This document shows, piece by piece, positions 1 to 4,539 of a DNA stretch of 7,253 nt (position 1 is its first letter; each line of letters opens with the position of its first letter). The DNA lies in the NCBI GenBank assembly GCA_021815285.1, contig JAKAHE010000108.1:1-7253 (forward strand), in the 5' to 3' direction. The translations under genes were made by a program, and so were the position numbers. Origin of the DNA: Nitrospirota bacterium. GTDB taxonomy: Bacteria; Nitrospirota; JACRHJ01. The notes under the pieces were generated by a model. That model was not told where the DNA came from. It did no database searches and saw nothing but the letters and a program-made list of their open reading frames with translations.

Positions 1-19
1 TGATTTTAAGACCTTTCAT
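1..19 (-). CDS. possible start of a downstream gene (partial, runs off the window)
   Basis: On the minus strand an ATG at 19-17 opens a frame reading MKGLKI before the window ends. An AAGGAG sequence lies upstream (about 35-40) but is roughly 15 nt from the ATG, which is longer than ideal. Six codons cannot identify a product. This is a guess that another gene follows the membrane-protein gene on the same strand; it could equally be intergenic. Confidence 0.2.
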
Positions 20-43
20 TTTAGAATAAAGTTTCTCCTTAAC

Positions 44-78
44 CCCTCGCCCTATGGGAGAGGGGCAGGGGGCGAGGG
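44..78. repeat. GC-rich inverted repeat at the 3' end of the AI-2E family gene
   Basis: CCCTCGCCC (44-52) is perfectly complementary to GGGCGAGGG (70-78), with a purine-rich 17-nt centre. The stop codon of the membrane-protein gene (TAG, 52-54) lies inside it. No T-run follows the hairpin on the minus strand, so it is a poor intrinsic terminator. The composition resembles the CCCTC/GAGGG palindromes dispersed in many GC-rich bacterial genomes (family knowledge, not tested here), so a dispersed palindromic repeat is the preferred reading. Confidence 0.6.
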
Positions 79-1155
79 CGGTTTGTCAGTATAGAACTCG
101 GACTCCCTGTAGCTCGCAACAAAACCCGCCAGAAAGACCTTTACGACCGCGGCTATCGGCACGGCCAGGAGTATGCCCACAAAGCCGAACAATTTCCCCA
201 GCGCCATAAGCGAGAGTATGATTATCAGGGGATGAAGCCCCAGCCTGCGCCCTATTATTTTCGGGGTGATGATATAGCCTTCCATCGCCTGGACAAAGGC
301 TATTATGCCGACGACAATCAACGGATGCGCCACGTCGTGATATTTTAGCAGCACAAGGACGATTGCGACGAGGCCGGCGAGCGTCGTGCCGAGATACGGC
401 ACGAGGTTGAGCATTCCGCCGCCCATGCCTACGAGCACCGGCATATCCACGCCCGCGAAATAAAATCCCACGGAATACATTGCGCCCATTATAAACGCGA
501 CAAGGAGCTGTCCCTTGGCGAAGTCCCTGAGAACCGCCTCCACCTCCTCAAGCTTCCCGACGATATATTCGCGGTATCCCTCCGGCATCAGCTTCAGAGC
601 GTCCTGCTTCATCTCGTTCCAGGACAGAAGCAGGTATATCATGAATATCGGTATGAGGAAAAGCGTCAGGACAAGGAGAAAGAGATTAAGCGTCCCGGCG
701 ACAATATGCAGGACGTGCCCGAAAGCCGAGCCGAAGGACTCCGGGGAGAGATTCGAGACCTCCTGCCTGAGCTTCCCGACAAGCGTATTGAAATCATACC
801 CGGGCCCGAGGCCGAGCGCGCGGCTGATATACGGGAAATACTCGTTTCTGAACGTGTCGATATACACCGGAATATTGTTTACGAGCTGTGGTATCTCCAG
901 CATAAGGACATATATCGCCCCGAACACGACCCCGGCAAGGGCGATAAAAAATAAAAACGAAAAAATGGCCGCGCCGGCGGCTCTCGGCACGCCGCGCCTT
1001 TCGAGGAAACAGACCGCCGGGTTCAGTATGTAGGCGGACAGAAGCGCCAGGACAAAAGGGGTTATAGCGGCCCCAAGCGCCCATGCAAGCATGAAAAAAA
1101 CGACAAGCAGGATAAAGACGGCGAGGTCAGCCTGCCAGATTATTCTTTTTACCAT
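52..1155 (-). CDS. AI-2E/PerM family transporter (multi-pass membrane protein)
   Basis: A 367-aa integral membrane protein of the AI-2E transporter/PerM/YtqA-like family. Members have seven or eight membrane segments; some are linked to autoinducer-2 export or ion antiport, so the substrate cannot be named here. Visible hydrophobic stretches lie at about residues 10-45, 60-85 and 160-185, with several more after 220. The conserved late segment is present: a Gly-rich stretch followed by NLVPYLGTTLAG, then PKIIGRRLGLHPL, then a long run ending LLAVPIAAVVKV. The ATG at 1155 is preferred to an upstream in-frame TTG at 1218, which would add 21 residues lying inside pgsA; the ribosome site before 1155 is weak (GGGAT). 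The start overlaps the 3' end of pgsA by 29 bp, suggesting translational coupling. The C-terminus PPSPPAPLP is encoded by an inverted repeat and is probably not native to the fold. Confidence 0.88.
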   Translation of the reverse strand: MVKRIIWQADLAVFILLVVFFMLAWALGAAITPFVLALLSAYILNPAVCFLERRGVPRAAGAAIFSFLFFIALAGVVFGAIYVLMLEIPQLVNNIPVYIDTFRNEYFPYISRALGLGPGYDFNTLVGKLRQEVSNLSPESFGSAFGHVLHIVAGTLNLFLLVLTLFLIPIFMIYLLLSWNEMKQDALKLMPEGYREYIVGKLEEVEAVLRDFAKGQLLVAFIMGAMYSVGFYFAGVDMPVLVGMGGGMLNLVPYLGTTLAGLVAIVLVLLKYHDVAHPLIVVGIIAFVQAMEGYIITPKIIGRRLGLHPLIIILSLMALGKLFGFVGILLAVPIAAVVKVFLAGFVASYRESEFYTDKPPSPPAPLP

Positions 1156-1675
1156 GTATAATCCCGAATCCCCGGATAATGTATTGCAATCCCGATGCGG
1201 CCAGAAGCGCGGCTGCAAGCCATGAAAGATATTCCGTCAGCGCGAACCGCCGTCCCATGTATAGCCCGGCAAGGGCGGTCATAAGAAGCAATATAAGCAC
1301 GAATGTGGTCAGCTTGCCGAGCTGTGTGGGCCGCAAAGCATCGCCGAAGTCGAGCCTGTAAAAATAAAGACATCCGGATATTATCGCCGCATCCCTCACT
1401 ATTACCATACCCGCAAGCCAGAGCGGGAGCCTGTCCATAAGCGCCAGAGCGATGAACGCCGTAAGTACCAGGAACTTGTCCGCGAGCGGGTCGAGCAGCG
1501 CGCCCAGGGCGGTCTTTTTGTTCATTAGCCGGGCAATGGCGCCGTCGATTGCGTCAGTAAGGCCCGCGACTGCGAAAACGCCGACGGCAAGGCCATATCT
1601 GCTTTGTATAAGAAAAACGAGGAAAACCGGGACAAGGGCGATTCTAAACAACGTAATTATGTTCGGCAGGTTCAT
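1127..1675 (-). CDS. pgsA: CDP-diacylglycerol--glycerol-3-phosphate 3-phosphatidyltransferase
   Basis: A 182-aa CDP-alcohol phosphatidyltransferase that most likely joins CDP-diacylglycerol and glycerol-3-phosphate to give phosphatidylglycerophosphate, the committed step to phosphatidylglycerol and cardiolipin in the inner membrane. The full catalytic signature is present: D41, D44-G45, A48-R49, then G58, D62 and D66, fitting DxxDGxxARx8Gx3Dx3D. The N-terminal MNLPNIITLFRI opening is typical of PgsA. Hydrophobic segments follow along the rest of the chain. Length matches bacterial PgsA (about 180 aa). ATG 1675 starts 16 nt after the stop of the HD half of the exoribonuclease gene, with only a modest ribosome site (GGCGGAAA). 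It ends in TGA, showing that TGA is a normal stop here. Another CDP-alcohol substrate cannot be fully excluded, but length and N-terminus favour PgsA. Confidence 0.9.
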   Translation of the reverse strand: MNLPNIITLFRIALVPVFLVFLIQSRYGLAVGVFAVAGLTDAIDGAIARLMNKKTALGALLDPLADKFLVLTAFIALALMDRLPLWLAGMVIVRDAAIISGCLYFYRLDFGDALRPTQLGKLTTFVLILLLMTALAGLYMGRRFALTEYLSWLAAALLAASGLQYIIRGFGIIHGKKNNLAG

Positions 1676-1691
1676 AGGTTTCCGCCGCTTT

Positions 1692-2279
1692 TTACTGACC
1701 CGTGTCGCCGCCTTTATAGAACTGCCGCTCGTAGAGCCTGTGCCAGGCTGTGAACTTTCCTTCCTGCACGTCCTTGTCCGCGAACTCGGCCAGCCCCTGG
1801 AGCTTGGCGTCGAGGTTGTCCGCGTAGTGCAGTATCATCGCCTCCATGCACATCGGCATCTTGGGCGAACCGTATTCGTACTCGCCGTGGTGAGATATGA
1901 CCATGTGCATCAGCAGATCCGCCTTCTCCCGGTCGATGTTTTCTATTTTCTCCAGCCTCTGCTTCAAGGCCATAAGCCCAAGCGCCACGTGCCCCAGGAG
2001 CCTGCCCCGGAAGGTGTAATCGAACCCCGCGCCGGGAGAGAGTTCCTCTATCTTGCCTATGTCGTGCAGGAAGGCCCCGGCGACAAGGAGGTCTTTGTCG
2101 ATCATCGAGGCGACCAGTGGGTCGGAGGCATTGTATTCCTCGAATATCAGCCTGACGAGCCGCATCACCTTCAGGGTGTGCTGGAGCAGCCCGCCCGCGA
2201 AGACATGGTGCATCCCCTTTGCCGCGGGTGATTTTCCGAACGCATCCATGAATGCGGAATCATCAAAAAAACTCTGCAA
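1692..2279 (-). CDS. HD-domain half of the interrupted YhaM-type exoribonuclease
   Basis: This 3' half encodes a metal-dependent HD phosphohydrolase domain of up to 195 residues, the catalytic part of YhaM-like 3'-5' exoribonucleases that trim RNA 3' ends. Counting from the TTG at 2279, the HD ligands are visible: H34 (LLQHTLKV), H72-D73 (FLHDIGK), H97 (LLGHV), H130/H131 (ISHHGEYEYG) and D154 (HYADNLDAK). The stretch SPAAKGMHH before the first His is characteristic of the family. No good independent start exists: TTG 2279 has GGGAG only 3 nt away, and ATG 2249 (residue 11) has no ribosome site. It therefore reads as the continuation of the upstream OB half, not a separate gene. pgsA begins 16 nt downstream of its stop. 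Confidence 0.7.
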   Translation of the reverse strand: MQSFFDDSAFMDAFGKSPAAKGMHHVFAGGLLQHTLKVMRLVRLIFEEYNASDPLVASMIDKDLLVAGAFLHDIGKIEELSPGAGFDYTFRGRLLGHVALGLMALKQRLEKIENIDREKADLLMHMVISHHGEYEYGSPKMPMCMEAMILHYADNLDAKLQGLAEFADKDVQEGKFTAWHRLYERQFYKGGDTGQ

Positions 2280-2291
2280 AAGCTCCCGAAG

Positions 2292-2666
2292 TCAGGCTGT
2301 CCCGACACCCTGCGCCGCCGCCTTGAGCTCCGAGAACATGGCCTCGACATCCCTGTCCGTCGTGGGCAGTATCCGGGACAGGTAATCATCGGGCGCCTGG
2401 ACCTTTTTTATGTCCTTGACTGTCAGCTGGATATTTCCATTATATGAGCCGACCTCGGCCCGGACGGCGACAATATCGCCCTTCTCGAACTTAAGCGCCA
2501 GACCTTCGGCATTGTCCCACGCGACGGACTCTACGCTCCCGGTCTTGTCAGCCAGCCGAAGGGATAGATACGGCTTCCCGGCCCTTGTTTTCTTAAGTTG
2601 CTTTTCCGTCGCGGCGAATACGGACTCCAGCTTCTCGCCATCCGAAAGCTCGTTTACATACTTCAC
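2292..2666 (-). CDS. OB-fold half of the interrupted YhaM-type exoribonuclease
   Basis: The 5' half encodes 124 residues with an OB-type nucleic-acid-binding domain: KYVNELSDGEKLESVF, then a strand-rich core around KPYLSLRLADKTGSVESVAWDNAE, KFEKGDIVAVRAEV and GNIQLTVKDIKKV, followed by the linker LPTTDRDVEAMFSELKAA that normally leads into the HD domain. The start chosen is GTG 2666, preceded at 7 nt by a strong AAGGGAGGG ribosome site (2673-2681). An upstream GTG at 2684 would include that site in the coding region and lies at the expected transcription start, so it is rejected. Translation stops at TGA 2292. A lone OB domain could bind RNA but would have no nuclease activity (inference). 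Confidence 0.78.
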   Translation of the reverse strand: MKYVNELSDGEKLESVFAATEKQLKKTRAGKPYLSLRLADKTGSVESVAWDNAEGLALKFEKGDIVAVRAEVGSYNGNIQLTVKDIKKVQAPDDYLSRILPTTDRDVEAMFSELKAAAQGVGTA

Positions 2667-2672
2667 CTGAAA

Positions 2673-2681
2673 CCCTCCCTT
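2673..2681 (-). promoter_or_regulatory. ribosome binding site that fixes the exoribonuclease start
   Basis: On the minus strand AAGGGAGGG lies 6-7 nt before GTG 2666. It decides in favour of this GTG over the in-frame GTG at 2684. Confidence 0.75.
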
Positions 2682-2692
2682 CACAAGACCTG

Positions 2693-2721
2693 AGTATATT
2701 TGTATCTCTTTGTCCTGTCAA
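2693..2721 (-). promoter_or_regulatory. near-consensus sigma70 promoter for the exoribonuclease-pgsA-AI-2E operon
   Basis: On the minus strand a perfect -35 box TTGACA (2716-2721) is separated by exactly 17 bp from a -10 box TATACT (2693-2698, 5 of 6 consensus). The predicted transcription start is near 2686, giving a leader of about 20 nt with the ribosome site inside it. It lies in the 68-bp gap after the regulator gene, so the three downstream genes probably form their own transcript. No operator-like palindrome is evident in it, suggesting constitutive expression (inference). Confidence 0.8.
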
Positions 2722-2734
2722 GGGAATTTCATTT

Positions 2735-3244
2735 CTACCGCCGGAACATGCCGCGTATCCCGGCTATCGTCTTGAGTCCGAACATCGCGCGGTCTATAAG
2801 GTTTATGAATCCTTCGAGTTTCTCCAGTCGGGCGGCCATGAACTTGAGTTCCGGGTCGTTTTCCTCCTCGTAGCGGTATTCCACGTACGCCCGCTGGTCG
2901 CAAATCTCCTGCAAGGCCGCTCCCATCTCCTTTTCGCGGCGTTCTTTGAGGACGGTCTGAAGTATCCGGAAGAAATCCGCTTCCGCCTCGAAGCACATTT
3001 CCCGCCCCGGACCCGGTGCGGCTTCCTTCACAGCGCCCAGTCTTTTCAATAACTTAAGCTTGCCTTCCACCGCCTGTGCGTCGGCGTTCAGGGCCTCGGT
3101 CAGGCCGGAGAGGCAGAGGGGCGCCTGAGAGAGGAAGAGAAATCCCCAGATGCGCGCCTCAAGCGGATCTATCCCCCAGAAGCCGATTGCCGCAGCCAGG
3201 GCATCGACGGCCTTGTCGCGGGCTTTTTTTATGTCCTTGTCCAT
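2735..3244 (-). CDS. GbsR/MarR-like winged-helix transcriptional regulator
   Basis: A 169-aa cytoplasmic DNA-binding protein resembling the GbsR branch of MarR-type regulators. Residues 18-40 (AIGFWGIDPLEARIWGFLFL) match the family's opening helices, in which a short motif precedes R-I-x-G. Residues 41-71 form the helix-turn-helix (PLCLSGLTEALN through KLKLLKRLGAV), residues 72-90 the wing (PGPGREMCFEAEADFF), and residues 92-150 a charged, helical C-terminal arm likely used for dimerisation. The ligand is unknown; GbsR proteins in other bacteria respond to choline or osmoprotectants, but nothing here supports that. ATG 3244 is chosen over TTG 3283, which has no ribosome site and would add 13 residues; the site before 3244 is weak (GGA). 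Palindromes in its own upstream region suggest autoregulation (inference). The C-terminal hydrophobic/basic tail AMFGLKTIAGIRGMFRR is unusual for a soluble regulator. Confidence 0.75.
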   Translation of the reverse strand: MDKDIKKARDKAVDALAAAIGFWGIDPLEARIWGFLFLSQAPLCLSGLTEALNADAQAVEGKLKLLKRLGAVKEAAPGPGREMCFEAEADFFRILQTVLKERREKEMGAALQEICDQRAYVEYRYEEENDPELKFMAARLEKLEGFINLIDRAMFGLKTIAGIRGMFRR

Positions 3245-3301
3245 ATTTCCAAATATATCACAAAATTTGTCCTTATTTCTCAAATACTTGCAAAACGGGA
3301 T

Positions 3302-3341
3302 TCGATTAATCGATAAATATTTATATGATATGCAACCATAT
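3302..3341. promoter_or_regulatory. cluster of palindromes, candidate operator upstream of the GbsR-like gene
   Basis: Three symmetric elements lie side by side: TCGATTAATCGA (3302-3313, perfect 12-bp palindrome), ATAAATATTTAT (3313-3324, perfect) and ATATG-CAAC-CATAT (3328-3341). They are in an AT-rich patch about 60-100 bp upstream of the regulator's ATG and overlap the candidate promoter. Binding by the adjacent GbsR/MarR-like protein is an inference from position and symmetry; AT-rich DNA makes some palindromes likely by chance. Confidence 0.45.
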
Positions 3342-3347
3342 GTTAAA
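3320..3347 (-). promoter_or_regulatory. candidate promoter of the GbsR-like regulator gene
   Basis: On the minus strand TTTAAC (3342-3347) and TATAAA (3320-3325) are spaced 16 bp, giving a plausible sigma70-type promoter with a leader of roughly 70 nt to ATG 3244. The -35 match is mediocre, so the exact boxes are uncertain. The palindromes at 3313-3324 and 3328-3341 fall on the -10 box and in the spacer, where bound protein would block RNA polymerase. Confidence 0.4.
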
Positions 3348-3655
3348 TAAGGGAATATCCCTGTTTCAGCGTCAGAACGACACGCCTTCCCCGCGCCCGG
3401 TTTTCTGCGTGAAACGGCCCGTTTTGTGGCATTTTTCGCGCTGTTTTCGATACCGGCGGAAAAACTCGTTTTTTTAAATTTTTTACCTTAATAATCAGTA
3501 TGCTAAAGAAATAATCCGTAATCACTCCGGACAATAAATTTTTCCTACCGATGATGTTTACTCTTCGGGTTCGCCTCGCAATATAAGCATACGGCATCGG
3601 TAGTTCACGAACGAGCAGCGGGAAGAGTAGTGAAAAGCGGATTCATCGGCGGCTG
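3348..3655. other. intergenic stretch without a convincing gene
   Basis: This is the bulk of the gap between the glutamate synthase block and the regulator. It is AT-rich in parts, including A/T runs near 3470-3490. A short GGGA-ATA-TCCC symmetry sits at 3351-3361 and a 9-bp inverted repeat at 3545-3603. An 84-codon minus-strand frame (3343-3597) has no ribosome site and a low-complexity basic composition, and is not accepted as a gene. No tRNA or known RNA family was recognised. Confidence 0.55.
3545..3603. repeat. 9-bp inverted repeat, possible closing stem of an RNA structure
   Basis: CTACCGATG (3545-3553) pairs perfectly with CATCGGTAG (3595-3603) around a 41-nt interior. The arms could close a small structured RNA on either strand, but the interior shows no clear second stem and there is no T-run after either end. 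It may also be a spaced protein-binding site or chance. Confidence 0.35.
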
Positions 3656-3683
3656 ACGGGCGCAAGTGAACCTCTGCGCCCGT
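3656..3683 (-). terminator. stem-loop after the glutamate synthase genes, possible terminator
   Basis: ACGGGCGCA (3656-3664) and TGCGCCCGT (3675-3683) form a perfect 9-bp GC-rich stem with a 10-nt loop, beginning 13 bp after the stop of the GXGXG subunit gene. Position and stability suggest an mRNA 3'-end structure. The sequence following it on the minus strand lacks a T-run, so it would be Rho-assisted or only 3'-stabilising rather than a classical intrinsic terminator. Confidence 0.45.
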
Positions 3684-3696
3684 GCGTCTAACAGTC

Positions 3697-4431
3697 TTAA
3701 TATGCGTAGAGCCTGCCGTAGGGGCGGGAGGACTTCGGGTATATCTTGATGAACTTTTCCTTCATTATTCTGTCGTAGTCGTGGCCGGTGTCCTTGCAGT
3801 ATTCCTTCAGGTACGAGGAAAGCTCTGCCATCTCCTCTTCGTTCGGTTCGAGGATGCCCACTTCCGCGCCGCAGTCCCGCGGGTCCACCTCGCCCCGGAC
3901 ATACATGACGCCGCCGTGCATCCCGGTTCCCAGGTAGCTCCCCGCGATAGGCTCGCCCTTCTTCCTGCCGATGCCCAGGAGGACGAGAAGGCCGCCCGCC
4001 ATGTATTCTCCGAAGAAGTCTCCGGCGGCGCCGCCCGCGATTATGACGGGTATCTGGGACTTGAAGCCCTTCATGTGGATGCCGACCCTGTAGCCGACGT
4101 CTCCCTTGATATAGAGCTTTCCGCCGCGCATCCCGTATCCCAGGACGTCTCCCGCGTTGCCGTTGATTATTATCTTGCCGTCGTTCATCGTGTTGGCGAC
4201 GCCGTCCTGCGCGTTGCCGTTTACAACGAGCGTCGGGCCGTCCATGAATGCGGCGAGGTCGTTGCCCGGAGTGCCGTTTATGGTTATCGTGGCCTTTCCG
4301 CGAAGGCCGTCGGCTATGTAGCGCTGGCCGTTGACGTTATCCAGCGTAACCTCGGCTGCGCCGTTTTTTACCGCCTCGCGCACCTGCTCGTTCAAGTCCC
4401 TGTAGTAGACACCTTTTGCATTGATGGTCAT
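3697..4431 (-). CDS. glutamate synthase GXGXG (beta-helix) subunit
   Basis: A 244-aa protein equal to the C-terminal right-handed beta-helix domain of glutamate synthase large chains, here as a separate subunit. In the fused enzyme this domain is structural, holding the glutaminase and FMN domains together around the ammonia tunnel. Repeating turns with G-x-x-x-x-x-G spacing run from about residue 45 to 180, for example LVVNGNAQDGVANTM, IIINGNAGDVLGYGM, LYIKGDVGYRVGIHM and the later AGSYLGTGMHGGVMYVRG. A helical tail (195-228) and a Tyr-rich end follow. ATG 4431 is chosen because GGAG (4441-4444) lies 9 nt upstream. A longer frame from GTG 4524 would translate through the palindromic element at 4458-4515 and is rejected. 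Related GXGXG subunits occur in formylmethanofuran dehydrogenase and N-methylglutamate synthase, but the neighbours point to glutamate synthase. Confidence 0.88.
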   Translation of the reverse strand: MTINAKGVYYRDLNEQVREAVKNGAAEVTLDNVNGQRYIADGLRGKATITINGTPGNDLAAFMDGPTLVVNGNAQDGVANTMNDGKIIINGNAGDVLGYGMRGGKLYIKGDVGYRVGIHMKGFKSQIPVIIAGGAAGDFFGEYMAGGLLVLLGIGRKKGEPIAGSYLGTGMHGGVMYVRGEVDPRDCGAEVGILEPNEEEMAELSSYLKEYCKDTGHDYDRIMKEKFIKIYPKSSRPYGRLYAY

Positions 4432-4457
4432 TTTTAACCGCTCCAAATAATCGCTCT

Positions 4458-4515
4458 TGTAGCTGCCCGATTTATCGGGCGCCTTTAAAACCGCCCCATG
4501 AATGGGGCAGCTACA
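4458..4515. repeat. REP/BIME-like pair of inverted hairpins
   Basis: TGTAGCTGCCC (4458-4468) and its exact complement GGGCAGCTACA (4505-4515) form the outer ends. Each end runs into its own small hairpin: GCCCGAT/ATCGGGC (4465-4480) and GCCCCAT/ATGGGGC (4493-4508), separated by a short T/A-rich linker. Two opposed GTAG-headed hairpins are the layout of BIMEs, which are mobilised in trans by RAYT (TnpA-REP) transposases. No transposase is in this window. The element sits in the 108-bp gap between the FMN and GXGXG subunit genes, where it may affect mRNA stability or relative expression (inference). Confidence 0.75.
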
Positions 4516-4539
4516 TCGGTTCACCCCAGGGTGCTTATT

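Larger units (their letters stand above)
1692..2666 (-). pseudogene. yhaM: YhaM-type 3'-5' exoribonuclease gene interrupted by an in-frame TGA
   Basis: Reading one frame from GTG 2666 to TAA 1692 gives 324 codon positions, the usual size for YhaM/CBF1-like OB-HD exoribonucleases (B. subtilis YhaM is a little over 310 aa). Position 125 is TGA (2294-2292 on the minus strand). There is no frameshift: the OB-fold half and HD half share the frame, and the junction reads GTA-stop-LRELLQSFFDD, where family members have an uninterrupted linker ending in LL..FF.D. One base change (for example from CGA or TGG) would restore the gene. TGA ends pgsA and the glutaminase gene in this window, so a reassigned code is unlikely. 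I see no convincing bacterial SECIS hairpin just after the TGA. Whether the gene is dead, mis-sequenced, read through, or makes two polypeptides cannot be settled from sequence alone. Confidence 0.75.

Noticed and set aside
1156..1218. TTG start at 1218 for the AI-2E family gene
   Set aside because: It adds 21 non-conserved residues deep inside pgsA; ATG 1155 begins directly before the first membrane segment.
2292..2294. Alternative genetic code with TGA as Trp or Gly
   Set aside because: pgsA ends in TGA at the expected 182 aa, and the glutaminase TGA forms an ATGA overlap with the next start, so TGA works as a stop here.
2292..2340. TGA as a selenocysteine codon in the exoribonuclease
   Set aside because: Bacterial Sec insertion needs a hairpin with its apex roughly 16-37 nt after the TGA. 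The following sequence is T-rich with only a small hairpin starting near +37, and the family has no redox-active Cys at this linker position.
3343..3597. 84-codon minus-strand reading frame in the large intergenic gap
   Set aside because: No ribosome site at its ATG, no recognisable domain, a basic low-complexity composition, and it runs through the candidate promoter of the regulator gene.
3682..4437. Long plus-strand frames opposite the glutamate synthase genes (for example 3682-4437, 4498-5187, 5710-6609, 6504-7157)
   Set aside because: They mirror GC-rich codons of well-identified minus-strand genes, match no known family I recognise, and lack ribosome sites.
4432..4524. N-terminal extension of the GXGXG subunit from GTG 4524
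   Set aside because: The extra 31 residues are translated from the REP-like palindromes, whereas ATG 4431 has GGAG 9 nt upstream and starts the conserved domain.
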